Origin: Streptomyces sp. BK208
GTDB taxonomy: Bacteria; Actinomycetota; Actinomycetes; Streptomycetales; Streptomycetaceae
DNA: 64,000 nt
Assembly (NCBI RefSeq): GCF_004364245.1
Contig: NZ_SOAV01000003.1
Location: 372,001 to 436,000 of the forward strand
Direction: 5' to 3'
Position 1 is the stretch's first letter, and each line of letters starts with the position of its first letter. Shown here in pieces: positions 42,761 to 52,485 of the stretch. Below the pieces are notes generated by a model, which worked only from the letters and a program-made list of their open reading frames with translations, was not told where the DNA came from and ran no database searches. The position numbers were made by a program, and so were the translations under genes.

Positions 42761-43768
42761 TCAGGCGAGGGTGGCGACGAGGACGGCCTTGATGGTGTGC
42801 AGCCGGTTCTCCGCCTCGTCGAAGACGACCGAGTGCTTCGACTCGAACACCTCGTCGGTGACCTCGAGGGAGTCGAGCCCGTGGGCCTCGAAGATCTCCT
42901 GGCCGACCTTGGTGCCCAGGTCGTGGAAGGCGGGCAGGCAGTGCAGGAACCTGACGTCCGGGTTCCCGGTGGCGCGCAGGACGTCCATGGTCACGGCGTA
43001 GGGCGCGAGGGCCTTGATGCGCTCCGCCCAGACCTCCTTGGGCTCGCCCATGGAGACCCAGACGTCGGTGACGACGAAGTCGGCGCCGCGCACGCCCGCG
43101 GCCACGTCCTCGGTGAGGGTGATGCGCGCCCCGCTGGTCTCGGCGAGCCGCTGTGCCCGGTCGACGACCTCCTGGGCGGGCCAGTAGGACTCAGGGGCGA
43201 CGATGCGCACGTCCATGCCGAGCAGGGCGCCGGTGACCAGGTAGGAGTTGCCCATGTTGAAGCGGGCGTCGCCGAGGTAGGCGAAGGTGATCTCCCGCAG
43301 GGGCCGGTCGCAGTGCTCGGTCATCGTGAGCACGTCGGCGAGCATCTGGGTGGGGTGCCAGTCGTCGGTCAGGCCGTTGTAGACGGGGACCCCGGCGAAG
43401 GCGGCCAGCTCCTCGACCTTGGTCTGGCTGTCGCCGCGGTACTCGATGCCGTCGAACATCCGGCCCAGCACGCGCGCGGTGTCCTTCACGGACTCCTTGT
43501 GGCCGATCTGCGATCCGGCCGGGTCGAGGTAGGTGGTGGACGCGCCCTGGTCCGCGGCGGCGACCTCGAACGCGCAGCGGGTGCGCGTCGAGGTCTTCTC
43601 GAAGATGAGCGCGATGTTCCGGCCGGCGAGGTACCGCGGCTCGGTCCCGGCCCGCTTGGCGGCCTTCAGCTCGGCGGCCAGCTCGACCAGACCGCGGAAC
43701 TCCTCCTCGGTGAAATCCAGCTCCTTGAGGAAGTGGCGGCCGGCGAGGGCGGTCGGGACTGTCGCCAT
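42761..43768 (-). CDS. arcB: ornithine carbamoyltransferase
   Basis: A 335-residue enzyme. [16 protein letters not shown] binds carbamoyl phosphate, [17 protein letters not shown] and [15 protein letters not shown] follow, and HCLPAFHD holds the catalytic Cys. It interconverts ornithine plus carbamoyl phosphate and citrulline. It lies 91 bp after arcA on the same strand, so the catabolic (arcB) role is favoured. GGAG lies 7 nt before the ATG. No carbamate kinase gene is in this window. AT-rich sequence before the start may carry its own promoter. Confidence 0.93.
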   Translation of the reverse strand: MATVPTALAGRHFLKELDFTEEEFRGLVELAAELKAAKRAGTEPRYLAGRNIALIFEKTSTRTRCAFEVAAADQGASTTYLDPAGSQIGHKESVKDTARVLGRMFDGIEYRGDSQTKVEELAAFAGVPVYNGLTDDWHPTQMLADVLTMTEHCDRPLREITFAYLGDARFNMGNSYLVTGALLGMDVRIVAPESYWPAQEVVDRAQRLAETSGARITLTEDVAAGVRGADFVVTDVWVSMGEPKEVWAERIKALAPYAVTMDVLRATGNPDVRFLHCLPAFHDLGTKVGQEIFEAHGLDSLEVTDEVFESKHSVVFDEAENRLHTIKAVLVATLA

Positions 43769-43810
43769 GAGGGCGCTCCAGGGATACTGACGGGCACGGG
43801 AACTACTGGA

Positions 43811-43840
43811 ACTATATACGACTCTCCGAATTTCTATACG
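43811..43840 (-). promoter_or_regulatory. AT-rich element upstream of arcB
   Basis: Between arcA and arcB the minus strand has two CGTATA units 20 bp apart, in a short AT-rich patch within GC-rich surroundings. It could be an internal promoter or a site for the arginine repressor or a CRP-type factor. No match to a consensus that I can state firmly. Confidence 0.35.
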
Positions 43841-43859
43841 GGACCGGTGGGCGGGGGGC

Positions 43860-45083
43860 CTACACGGCCGACCTCTCGACGGGGCAGCTCATGCAGCGCG
43901 GCCCGCCCCTGCCCCGCCCCAGTTCGCTGCCCGGGATCTCGATCACCTCGATGCCCTGTTTGCGCAGGTGGGTGTTGGTGGTGGCGTTGCGTTCGTAGGC
44001 GACGACGACGCCCGGTTCGACGGCCAGCACGTTGCAGCCGTCGTCCCACTGCTCGCGCTCGGCCGCGTGGACGTCCTGGGTGGCGGTCAGGACCCGGATC
44101 TCACCGAGTCCGAGGGCGGCGGCCAGCGCGCGGTGCATGTGCTCCGGCGGGTGGTCGGTGACCTTCAGGTCCTTCTCCCCGGCCCCCGGCTCGATGGTGT
44201 AGGAGCGGAGCATGCCGAGCCCGGCGTACTGGGTGAAGGTGTCGCCGTCGACCATCGTCATCACCGTGTCGAGGTGCATGAAGGCCCGCCGCTTGGGCAT
44301 GTCGAGGGCCACGATGGTCCGGGCGGACCCCGCGGCGAACAGCTTGTGGGCGAGCATCTCGACGGCCTGGGGCGTGGTGCGCTCGCTCATTCCGATGAGC
44401 ACGGCGCCGTTGCCGATGACGAGGACGTCGCCGCCCTCGATGGTGGACGGGTAGTCGGCCTGCCCCTCGGACCAGAGGTGGAACGTCTCGTCGCGGAAGA
44501 GCGGGTGGTGCCGGTAGATCGCCTCGAAGTGGACCGTCTCGCGCTGCCGGGCGGGCCAGCGCATGGCGTTGATGGACACGCCGTCGTAGATCCAGGCCGA
44601 GGTGTCCCGGGTGAAGAGGTGGTTGGGCAGCGGGCCGAGCAGGAAGTCGTCCAGTTCCATGGCGTGGAAGCGCACCGAGGTGGGCTCCGGGTGCGCGGCC
44701 AGGAACTCCCGCTTGGTCATGCCGCCCACCAGCCACTCGGCCAGCTCCTGCGCGGGCAGGGTCTCGAAGGCGGCCCGGAGGTGGTCCGTGGCCAGCACTC
44801 CGTACTCCTTCTCGTCGAAGACCCGGTCCAGGACGAGGCGCCGGGCGGCCGGCACGTCCAGGGTCTCGGTGAGCAGGTCGCCGAAGAGGTGCACCGCCAC
44901 CCCGCGGTCGCGGAGCACGTCGGCGAACCCGTCGTGCTCGGCGCGCGCCCGGCGCACCCACAGCACGTCGTCGAAGAGAAGGGCGTCCTTGTTGCTGGGG
45001 GTGAGCCTTTTGAGCTCGAGATCCGGCCGGTGCAGGATGACGCGGGTGAGCCGCCCGGCTTCGGAGTCGACGTGGAATGCCAT
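43860..45083 (-). CDS. arcA: arginine deiminase
   Basis: A 407-residue guanidino-group hydrolase that turns arginine into citrulline and ammonia. [48 protein letters not shown] (catalytic His) and the C-terminal [15 protein letters not shown] with the nucleophilic Cys are all intact. GGAG lies just before the ATG. First gene of arcA-arcB, divergent from a cation/proton antiporter. Ammonia release may serve pH balance or oxygen-limited ATP production; the partner kinase is not seen here. Confidence 0.95.
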   Translation of the reverse strand: MAFHVDSEAGRLTRVILHRPDLELKRLTPSNKDALLFDDVLWVRRARAEHDGFADVLRDRGVAVHLFGDLLTETLDVPAARRLVLDRVFDEKEYGVLATDHLRAAFETLPAQELAEWLVGGMTKREFLAAHPEPTSVRFHAMELDDFLLGPLPNHLFTRDTSAWIYDGVSINAMRWPARQRETVHFEAIYRHHPLFRDETFHLWSEGQADYPSTIEGGDVLVIGNGAVLIGMSERTTPQAVEMLAHKLFAAGSARTIVALDMPKRRAFMHLDTVMTMVDGDTFTQYAGLGMLRSYTIEPGAGEKDLKVTDHPPEHMHRALAAALGLGEIRVLTATQDVHAAEREQWDDGCNVLAVEPGVVVAYERNATTNTHLRKQGIEVIEIPGSELGRGRGGPRCMSCPVERSAV

Positions 45084-45251
45084 GTCTCCATCCTGACCAC
45101 TCGGGCGCGTGTTCATCCCCTGCTGTCGCATGCCCGTGACCGCGGTGCGCCCCTGTCGTGCCCCCGTGCGACGCCGGGTGCCCCGGCGGCGTCGCGTAAG
45201 GCGTGGCGAGGGGCCGGAGCGCCCGGCCGCGCGTCAGGGGAGGTCTGTCCG

Positions 45252-46553
45252 TTGAGTCCCGACACGTTGAGTCCCGATGCGCTGATCACCCATGTCGTGG
45301 GCGCGTCGGCGCTGGTCCTGACGGCCGCGCACGGCGGGGGCTGGCTCGCCCGGCGGCTGGGCCAGCCGTACATCGTGGGCCAGCTGGCGACCGGCATCGC
45401 GCTCGGGCCCTCGCTGCTGGGCAGTACGGCCCCGACGGTGTACGCGACCCTGTTCCCGGCACAGATCGGTCCGGCGCTGACCGGTCTGGCGCAGTTCTCG
45501 CTGGTGGTGTTCCTGTTCGCGGTGGGCTACGAGCTGGACCTGAGGATGCCCGGTGTCCGGGCGCGCACGTCGGTGACCGTGGCGCTGGCCTCGTTCGCGG
45601 TACCGATGGCCGTGGGCTGCGGCGGTGCGCTGCTGTTCCGGGACGCGCTGCACGACCTGGGCATGCCCAGGGACCTCTCCCCCGGCACGGTGGTCTTCGC
45701 CGGGATCGCCCTGGCGACGACGGCGGTGCCGGTGCTGTCGGCCATCGTGCGCGAGAACGGACTCTCCCGCACGGTGCCCGGAGTGGTGGCCGTCTCCGCC
45801 GCCGGGGTGCTGGACGCGGTCTGCTGGACGGTGCTGGCGGGCGCGCTGCTGGAGGCGGGCGGTGGCGGAACGGGGCTCGGCTGGCCATGGCGGACGCTGC
45901 TGACGGTCGGCTACGTCACCCTGATGGCGTGCGCGGCCCGGCCCCTGCTGCGCCTGCTGCTGTGGCGGACCCGCCTGGAGCCCTCACTGCGGACGGCGCT
46001 GCTCATCGGTTTCGCGCTCGGCTCGGCGTGGGTGACGCACACGCTGGGGCTGCACGTCATCTTCGGCGCCCTGCTCGCCGGTGTCGTGATCCCGCGCGAG
46101 GAGGGCGGCACGCTCGATCCCGACCTGCTGCGGCCGCTGCTGTCCGTCGCCTCACTGCTGCTGCCGTTCTTCTTCGTGCTCTCGGGCCGGTCCGTGGCGA
46201 TGGACAACATGACCGGCACGGGCTGGACCGCCCTGGTGACGGTGACGGTGCTCGCGGTCTCGACGAAGATCGGCAGCGGGACGGCGGCGGCCCGGATGAA
46301 CGGCCTCGACCGGTACGACGCACGGACCGTCGGCATCCTGCTGAACACCCGGGGCCTGACCGAGCTGATCGCCCTCGACGCCGGCCGGGAGGCGGGCCTG
46401 CTGAGCGCCCCGCTCTACACGGTCCTCGTGTTCATGGCCCTCGTCACGACGCTGCTGACCCAGCCGCTCCTGCGGCTGAACGCGCGGCTCGCCACCCGCG
46501 AGCGCCGGCCGGAGTCGGCCCGGTCCACGGCGGTGAAGCCGTACGCCGGGTGA
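45252..46553 (+). CDS. cation/proton antiporter, CPA2 type
   Basis: A 433-residue membrane protein with about 12 TM helices. ARRLGQPYIVGQLATGIALG is the first motif, FSLVVFLFAVGYELDLRM and IVRENGLSRTVPGVVAV lie in the middle, and GILLNTRGLTELIALDAGRE near the end is typical of the KefB/NapA-like CPA2 family. It should exchange Na+ or K+ for H+. The start is a TTG: GGGGAGG lies 9 nt upstream and no ATG or GTG fits better. Divergent from arcA, with 168 bp between them, a reasonable partner in pH homeostasis (inference). Confidence 0.88.
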   Translation: MSPDTLSPDALITHVVGASALVLTAAHGGGWLARRLGQPYIVGQLATGIALGPSLLGSTAPTVYATLFPAQIGPALTGLAQFSLVVFLFAVGYELDLRMPGVRARTSVTVALASFAVPMAVGCGGALLFRDALHDLGMPRDLSPGTVVFAGIALATTAVPVLSAIVRENGLSRTVPGVVAVSAAGVLDAVCWTVLAGALLEAGGGGTGLGWPWRTLLTVGYVTLMACAARPLLRLLLWRTRLEPSLRTALLIGFALGSAWVTHTLGLHVIFGALLAGVVIPREEGGTLDPDLLRPLLSVASLLLPFFFVLSGRSVAMDNMTGTGWTALVTVTVLAVSTKIGSGTAAARMNGLDRYDARTVGILLNTRGLTELIALDAGREAGLLSAPLYTVLVFMALVTTLLTQPLLRLNARLATRERRPESARSTAVKPYAG

Positions 46554-46622
46554 CCCCGGCCGGCGCGCGCCCCACCGCTGCGGGGCCGGTCACGGGGCCA
46601 CGGGCGGGGCCGGACGGCCGGA

Positions 46623-49187
46623 TCAGAGCCTCGGGTCCACCGGCTCCGACTCCAGCGCCAGCACCCCGAACACCGCCTCGTGCACCCGCCACAGCGGCTC
46701 GCCGTCGGCGAGGCGGTCCAGGGCCTCCAGGCCCAGGGCGTACTCGCGGGTCGCCAGGGACCGCTTGTGGTTCAGGAACCGGTGCCTGAGCCGGGCGAGG
46801 TTCTCGGGGCGGGTGTACTCGGGACCGTAGACGATCCGCAGGTACTCCCGGCCGCGGCACTTGATGCCCGGCTGTACCAGGCGGCCCTTCCCGTCGCGTA
46901 CCAGGGCGCCGACGGGCTTGACGACCATGCCCTCGCCGCCGCGGCCGGTCATCTCCAGCCACCAGTCGGTCCCGGCCGCCACCGACTCCGGGTCGCCGGT
47001 GTCGACGTACAGCCGCCGGGTGGTCTGCAGCAGGCCGCTCCCGTCGTGCTCGACGAGCCGGTCGACGAGGGCGAGCTGCTCGTCGTGCGGCAGGGCGGCC
47101 AGGCTGCGGCCCTGGACGGCGAGGATCTGGAACGGGGCGATGCGGACGCCGTCCAGGCCGTCGGTGGTCCAGCAGTAGCGGCGGTAGGCGTCGGTGAAGG
47201 CGGCCGCGTCCGCGGACCGGGCACGCTGGCGGTCGAGCAGGTCCCGCACCTCGACGCCACGCGCCGCGGCGCCCTCCAGCGCGGCGAGCGCGTCCGGGAA
47301 CACCGCCCCGGAGGCGGCGCCCACGGCGGCGTACTGGGAACGCAGCAGACCGGAGGCCTTGAGCGACCACGGCATCAGCTCGGTGTCGAGGAGCAGCCAG
47401 TCGGTGGCCAGTTCGTCCCACAGGCCGGCCTCGCCGACGGCGGTGCGCACCCGGCCGAGGATCTCCTCGGTGACGGCCGCGTCGTCGAGGAAGGGGCGGC
47501 CGGTACGGGTGTACAGGGACCCGGTGGGCCCGTCGACGCCGAACCGGGCGCGCGCCGCCTCCGCGTCGCGGCACACCAGGACGACGGCCCGGGAGCCCAT
47601 GTGCTTCTCCTCGCACACGACCCGCGCGACGCCGTCCGCCGCGTACTGCGCGAAGGCCTCCCGCGGGTGCTCCAGGTAGCCGTCCACGCCGGAGGCGGCG
47701 GTCGGTGCCATGGTCGGCGGCAGGTACGGCAGCAGACGGGGGTCGGTGGCGAAGCGGCTCATGACCTCCAGGGCCGCCGCCCCGTTCTCCTCGCGCACGG
47801 TGATCCGCCCGGCGTGCCGGGTCTCCACCGTCCGGCGGCCCCGGACGTCGGCCAGGTCCAGCGGGCGGCCGTCGTGTCCGCCGGGCGCCTCGGTGCGCAG
47901 CGGCCGGGCCGGCTCGTACCAGACCCGCTCGGCGGGTACGTCGACGATCTCCCGCTCCGGCCAGCGCAGCGCGGTGAGCTTCCCGCCGAAGACGGCGCCG
48001 GTGTCCAGGCAGATGGTGTTGTTGAGCCAGGTGGCCTCGGGGACGGGGGTGTGTCCGTAGACGACGGCCGCGCGGCCCCGGTAGTCCTCCGCCCACGGGT
48101 AGCGCACCGGCAGCCCGAACTCGTCGGTCTCGCCGGTGGTGTCGCCGTACAGGGCGTGGCTGCGGACCCGGCCGGAGGTGCGGCCGTGGTACTTCTCGGG
48201 CAGCCCGGCGTGGCAGACCACCAGCCGGCCGCCGTCGAGGACGTAGTGGCTGACCAGGCCGTCGATGAACTCCCGTACCTCGGCGCGGAACTCCTCGCTC
48301 TCAGCCTCCATCTGCTCGACGGTCTCGGCCAGTCCGTGGGTGTGCTGGACCTTGCGTCCCTTGAGGTGGCGGCCGTACTTGTTCTCGTGGTTGCCGGGGA
48401 CGCACAGGGCGTTGCCCGACCTGACCATGGACATCACGCGGCGCAGCACGCCGGGGCTGTCCGGGCCGCGGTCCACGAGGTCGCCGACGAAGACGGCGGT
48501 GCGGCCCTCGGGGTGGACCCCGTCCGTGTCGTAGCCGAGCTTGCCGAGCAGGGTCTCCAGCTCGGCGGCGCAGCCGTGGACGTCACCGACGATGTCGAAG
48601 GGGCCGGTGAGGTGGGTGAGGTCGTTGTACCGCTTCTCGGTGACGACGGTGGCGTGCTCGACCTCTTCCGTACCGCGCAGCACGTGCACCTTGCGGAAGC
48701 CCTCGCGCTCCAGGTGGCGCAGGGAGCGCCTCAGTTCGCGGGTGTGGCGCTGGACGACCCGGCGGGGCATGTCGGCGCGGTCGGTACGGCCGGCGTTGCG
48801 CTCGGCGCATATCTGCTCGGGCACGTCGAGGACGACGGCTATGGGCAGTACGTCGTGCTTCCTGGCCAGGTCGATCAGCTGACGGCGGGCGTCCTGCTGC
48901 ACGTTGGTCGCGTCGACGACGGTGCGGCGGCCGGCGGCGAGCCGTTTGCCGGCGATGTAGTGCAGGACGTCGAAGGCGTCCCGGCTGGCGCTCTGGTCGT
49001 TCTCGTCGTCGGCGACCAGACCGCGGCAGAAGTCGGAGGAGAGGACCTCGGTGGGCGCGAAGTGGCGGCGCGCGAAGGTGGACTTGCCGGAGCCGGAGGC
49101 GCCGATCAGCACGACGAGGGAGAGGTCGGTGACGGGCAGGGCGCGGGCCCGCGCCGGAGTGGTCTCGGTGGTGTCGGTGGTGCTCAT
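46623..49187 (-). CDS. pnkp: polynucleotide kinase-phosphatase-ligase (bacterial Pnkp)
   Basis: An 854-residue three-domain RNA end-healing and sealing enzyme. The 5'-kinase P-loop is LIGASGSGKSTFARRHF (residues 28-44). The phosphatase is a metallophosphoesterase: DIVGDVHGC, VFVGDLVDRGPDS, CVPGNHENK, VYGHTPV. The C-terminal adenylyltransferase has EEKHMGSRAV with the AMP-accepting lysine. Length fits Clostridium Pnkp (870). It overlaps the Hen1 gene by ATGA. With Hen1 it repairs RNA cut by ribotoxins and adds a 2'-O-methyl mark that protects the junction (known from the family). Confidence 0.95.
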   Translation of the reverse strand: MSTTDTTETTPARARALPVTDLSLVVLIGASGSGKSTFARRHFAPTEVLSSDFCRGLVADDENDQSASRDAFDVLHYIAGKRLAAGRRTVVDATNVQQDARRQLIDLARKHDVLPIAVVLDVPEQICAERNAGRTDRADMPRRVVQRHTRELRRSLRHLEREGFRKVHVLRGTEEVEHATVVTEKRYNDLTHLTGPFDIVGDVHGCAAELETLLGKLGYDTDGVHPEGRTAVFVGDLVDRGPDSPGVLRRVMSMVRSGNALCVPGNHENKYGRHLKGRKVQHTHGLAETVEQMEAESEEFRAEVREFIDGLVSHYVLDGGRLVVCHAGLPEKYHGRTSGRVRSHALYGDTTGETDEFGLPVRYPWAEDYRGRAAVVYGHTPVPEATWLNNTICLDTGAVFGGKLTALRWPEREIVDVPAERVWYEPARPLRTEAPGGHDGRPLDLADVRGRRTVETRHAGRITVREENGAAALEVMSRFATDPRLLPYLPPTMAPTAASGVDGYLEHPREAFAQYAADGVARVVCEEKHMGSRAVVLVCRDAEAARARFGVDGPTGSLYTRTGRPFLDDAAVTEEILGRVRTAVGEAGLWDELATDWLLLDTELMPWSLKASGLLRSQYAAVGAASGAVFPDALAALEGAAARGVEVRDLLDRQRARSADAAAFTDAYRRYCWTTDGLDGVRIAPFQILAVQGRSLAALPHDEQLALVDRLVEHDGSGLLQTTRRLYVDTGDPESVAAGTDWWLEMTGRGGEGMVVKPVGALVRDGKGRLVQPGIKCRGREYLRIVYGPEYTRPENLARLRHRFLNHKRSLATREYALGLEALDRLADGEPLWRVHEAVFGVLALESEPVDPRL

Positions 49188-50671
49188 GCGGCCTTCGCCT
49201 CCTTCTCGGTCGGGGTCGCGGTCTCGTTCGTGGGCTCGAGGGTGAACAGGGCCAGCTGGGTGGGCGGGCCCACCTCGGGGTCGTCGGGGCCGACGGGGCG
49301 GAACTCCACGCCGTAGCCGTGCCGTTCGGCGACCGCCTGGGCCCAGGCGCGGAACTCCTCGCGGGTCCACTCGAAGCGGTGGTCGCGGTGGCGGACGTGG
49401 CCGGCGGGCAGGGCCTCCCAGCGCACGTTGTACTCGACGTTGGGCGTGGTGACGACGACGGTGCGGGGCCGCGCCGAGCCGAAGACGGCGTACTCCAGAG
49501 CGGGCAGCCTCGGCAGGTCGAGGTGTTCGATCACCTCGCTGAGCACCGCGGCGTCGTACCCCTTGAGGCGCTTGTCGGTGTAGGCGAGGGAGCCCTGGAG
49601 GAGCCGGACGCGCGCGGCCTGCCGCTCGCCCATGCGGTCGAGACCGAGGCGCCGGGAGGCGATGGTGAGGGCGCGCACCGACACGTCCACACCGACGATC
49701 TCGGTGAAGCGGGGCTCCTTGAGCAGCTCGCGCACCAGGTGCCCCTCGCCGCAGCCGAGGTCGAGGACGCGGCCGGCGGCGTGGTCGCGCAGGGCGGTGA
49801 GGATCGCCTCGCGGCGGTGCACGGCGAGCGGGGTGGGCTTCGCCTCCTGCTCGGCCTCCGCCTCGACCGCGTTGTCGATCTCCTCGACCTCGCTGTCGTC
49901 GGACTCGGCCAGCCGGATCAGCTCCAGCCGGTCCATCGCCTCGCGGGTGAGGGACCAGCGGCGGGACAGGTAGCGGCTGGTGATCAGCTTCTGTTCCGGG
50001 TGGCGGGGCAGCCAGCCCTCGCCGGCCCGCATCAGCTTGTCGACCTCGTCCGGCGAGACCCAGTAGTGCTTGGCGTCGTCGAGCACCGGGAGCAGGACGT
50101 ACAGGTGGCGCAGGGCCTCGGCGAGGGTGAGGGCGGTGGACTCCAGCAGCAGCCGGACGTAGCGCGAGTCGCCCCACTCGGGGAACTCGGTGTCCAGCGG
50201 GACCGGCTCGACGGCGACCGTCCAGCCCAGCGGCTCGAAGAGGCGGCGTACGAGGCCGGGGCCGCCGCGGGCGGGCAGCGCCGGGATGCCGACGCGCAGC
50301 GGGAGCGGCCGGGCGGCGCGCTCGGGGCGTGCCTTGCACACGCCGCGCATGGCGCTGGAGAAGACGTTGCTCAGCGCGACGGCGAGCAGTGAAGAGGCCG
50401 CGTACGGGCGGTCGTTGACGTACTGCGCGAGGGCCGCGTCGGGGGCGCCGCCGCGCCCCTTGCCCTTGCCGCGCCTGACCAGCGCCACCGGGTCGACCTC
50501 CAGCAGCAGCGCGGCCGTGCAGCGCTGCTCGTCCGCCTCGGGGTAGAGCACGTGGGCCGTGCCGAAGGAGGTGGAGAACGCCTGCGCGTTGTCGGGGTGC
50601 TTGTGCAGCAGGAAACCGAGGTCGGTCGCGGGGTGCTCGGGGGTACCGGTGGTGGTGACGGTCAGGAACAT
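49184..50671 (-). CDS. hen1: Hen1 3'-terminal RNA 2'-O-methyltransferase
   Basis: A 495-residue protein. The N-terminal half (about 1-240) is the Hen1-N part that supports Pnkp ligase activity (MFLTVTTTGTPEHPATDLGF; YVNDRPYAASSLLAVALSNV). The C-terminal half is a SAM methyltransferase: AGRVLDLGCGEGHLVRELLK, then the metal site SEVIEHLDLPRL and GHVRHRDHRFEWTREEF. An acidic linker (ESDDSEVEEIDNAVEAEAEQ) joins them. It lies upstream of Pnkp and overlaps it, the standard two-gene RNA repair operon. Confidence 0.95.
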   Translation of the reverse strand: MFLTVTTTGTPEHPATDLGFLLHKHPDNAQAFSTSFGTAHVLYPEADEQRCTAALLLEVDPVALVRRGKGKGRGGAPDAALAQYVNDRPYAASSLLAVALSNVFSSAMRGVCKARPERAARPLPLRVGIPALPARGGPGLVRRLFEPLGWTVAVEPVPLDTEFPEWGDSRYVRLLLESTALTLAEALRHLYVLLPVLDDAKHYWVSPDEVDKLMRAGEGWLPRHPEQKLITSRYLSRRWSLTREAMDRLELIRLAESDDSEVEEIDNAVEAEAEQEAKPTPLAVHRREAILTALRDHAAGRVLDLGCGEGHLVRELLKEPRFTEIVGVDVSVRALTIASRRLGLDRMGERQAARVRLLQGSLAYTDKRLKGYDAAVLSEVIEHLDLPRLPALEYAVFGSARPRTVVVTTPNVEYNVRWEALPAGHVRHRDHRFEWTREEFRAWAQAVAERHGYGVEFRPVGPDDPEVGPPTQLALFTLEPTNETATPTEKEAKAA

Positions 50672-50837
50672 GGGCCTCTCCGGCCGGGTCGGGGTTGCGG
50701 GGGACGGCTGCTTCGGCGCCGTGCGCGCGAGAGCCCCCAGGGGGTGTTCCCCGGGGGCTCCGGCAGGCGGCGCTCACACCATCGCACAGGGCGGGTGACC
50801 GGCGCCTTCGGTTATCCGGCCGGGCGCCGGGCGTGAC

Positions 50838-51761
50838 TCAGGACAGCTGCGACTGGACGCGGGAGGAGATCAGTTCCAGGTGGTCCAGGTCGTCGAGGTC
50901 GAGGATCTGGAGGTAGATCCGCCGGGCACCGGCCTCGGCGTACCGGCCGATCTTCTCGACCACCTCGTCCGGGGAGCCCGCGAGGCCGTTGGCCTTCAGC
51001 TCGTCGACCTCGCGGCCGATGACGGCGGCGCGCCGGGCGACCTCGGCGTCGTCCTTGCCGACGCAGGCGACGAGGGCGTTGGAGTAGGTGAGGGCGTCCG
51101 CGCCGCGGCCGGCCGCCTCGGCGGCGGCCCGTACCCGGCCGAACTGGCGCTCGGTGTCCTCGATGGAGGCGAACGGCATGTTGAACTCGTCGGCGTACTG
51201 ACCGGCCAGTCGCGGGGTGCGGGCGGCGCCGTGGCCGCCGATGAGCACGGGCACCTTGGCCTGTGCGGGCTTGGGCAGCGCGGGCGAGTCGGTGAGGTCG
51301 TAGTAGGTGCCGTGGAAGTCGAAGGTCTTGCCGGTCTCGGTGGCCCACAGGCCGGTGACGATCGCCAGCTGTTCCTCCAGGCGGGCGAGCTTCTCCTTCG
51401 GGAAGGGGATGCCGTACGCCTTGTGCTCCTCCTCGAACCAACCGGCGCCCAGGCCCAGCTCGACGCGGCCGCCGGACATCTGGTCGACCTGGGCGACCTG
51501 GATGGCCAGGACGCCCGGCAGCCGGAAGGTGCCCGCGGTCATGAGGGTGCCCAGGCGGATGCGCTTGGTCTCCCGGGCGAGTCCGGCCAGGGTGATCCAG
51601 GCGTCGGTGGGGCCGGGGAGACCGTCGGCGGCGCCCATGCGGAGGTAGTGGTCGCTGCGGAAGAAGGCGTCGAAGCCGAGGTCCTCGGTCGCCTTGGCCA
51701 CGGTGAGCAAGGTGTCGTAGGTGGCCCCCTGCTGGGGCTCGGTGAAGATGCGGAGATCCAT
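50838..51761 (-). CDS. LLM-class F420-dependent oxidoreductase
   Basis: A 307-residue luciferase-like TIM barrel. MDLRIFTEPQQGATYDTLLT, FFRSDHYLRMG, RIRLGTLMTAGTFRLPGVLA, QMSGGRVELGLGAGWFEEEH and VPVLIGGHGAARTPRLAGQY follow the family order. In Streptomyces these enzymes usually use F420; substrate unknown. ATG at 51761 chosen for GGGAGA close upstream; an ATG three codons earlier lacks a site. Stands alone on this strand, 166 bp after Hen1 begins. Confidence 0.9.
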   Translation of the reverse strand: MDLRIFTEPQQGATYDTLLTVAKATEDLGFDAFFRSDHYLRMGAADGLPGPTDAWITLAGLARETKRIRLGTLMTAGTFRLPGVLAIQVAQVDQMSGGRVELGLGAGWFEEEHKAYGIPFPKEKLARLEEQLAIVTGLWATETGKTFDFHGTYYDLTDSPALPKPAQAKVPVLIGGHGAARTPRLAGQYADEFNMPFASIEDTERQFGRVRAAAEAAGRGADALTYSNALVACVGKDDAEVARRAAVIGREVDELKANGLAGSPDEVVEKIGRYAEAGARRIYLQILDLDDLDHLELISSRVQSQLS

Positions 51762-51831
51762 GTCTCCCATCCTGCCTGCTCGGTGCGGGTGTCCGGCACA
51801 GGCTGCCGCCGCGCCGCGCGGCACGCGGATC

Positions 51832-52302
51832 CTAACCGGCCTCCCGCTCGGGTAACTCCGCGTCGCGGTCCGTCAGTTTGCGCAGCATCTCCAGGACGCG
51901 GTCGCGGGACTCGTCCGCCGCGTCGATGGCCTCCACGCACTGCCAGTACGTCGCCTCGTCGTCTGCTGCGCAGGCCGCGCCCACGAGGGCGATACCGGTC
52001 TCGCCCAGCAGGGTGCCCAGGCGCATCAGCGCCTGACGGGCGTCGCCCAGTTCGGTGAGCTGGGCGGCGCGCAGCTCACCCGGAGCCAGCTCCGGAGTGC
52101 GCAGCACTCCGCAGCCTCGGCCCGCCAGCTCGGTCAACCCGATGGCCTCGCCCCGCAGTTCGGGCGGGCCGTACACCGCGAGACGACTGCCGATCGCCTG
52201 GGCCAGGGCCTGCACCTGCCACACCTCCGTCAGGACCTCCGGCACCTCGCCACCGGCGGCCAGGGCGCGTCCACTCGCCACGATGAGCCGCACAGCGTCC
52301 AT
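51832..52302 (-). CDS. conserved hypothetical protein, possibly DUF6099
   Basis: A 156-residue soluble, mostly helical protein: MDAVRLIVASGRALAAGGEV, EVLTEVWQVQALAQAIGSRL, LGDARQALMRLGTLLGETGI and YWQCVEAIDAADESRDRVLE. It resembles a Streptomyces family of unknown function that I think is DUF6099, without certainty. A 12-bp inverted repeat lies upstream. No membrane segment or signal peptide. Confidence 0.65.
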   Translation of the reverse strand: MDAVRLIVASGRALAAGGEVPEVLTEVWQVQALAQAIGSRLAVYGPPELRGEAIGLTELAGRGCGVLRTPELAPGELRAAQLTELGDARQALMRLGTLLGETGIALVGAACAADDEATYWQCVEAIDAADESRDRVLEMLRKLTDRDAELPEREAG

Positions 52303-52358
52303 GCGCTGCCCCCGTCTGTCTCCGACGCGCTCGCGGCGCGTCCGCCCGAACTCCGTTA

Positions 52359-52376
52359 CTCACTACCCAGAGTGAG
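52359..52376. promoter_or_regulatory. inverted repeat upstream of the DUF6099-like gene
   Basis: CTCACTACCCAGAGTGAG, two perfect 6-bp arms around ACCCAG, 57 bp before the start. It could be an operator. The BldD consensus does not fit well. Confidence 0.4.
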
Positions 52377-52485
52377 GGTGTGTGGGGCAAAAAGCCAGAG
52401 GAAGGCGGAAATCTTCGGACAACATGACGAGGTCTGGCCGGATACTGACTGCGGAGAGTGATAACGGAGCCGTCGGCTCCTCCGG

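Noticed and set aside
52359..52376. BldD box
   Set aside because: The inverted repeat is clear, but the required Thr/Ala-Cys spacing of the BldD consensus (TNACNCWGNGTNA) is not met.
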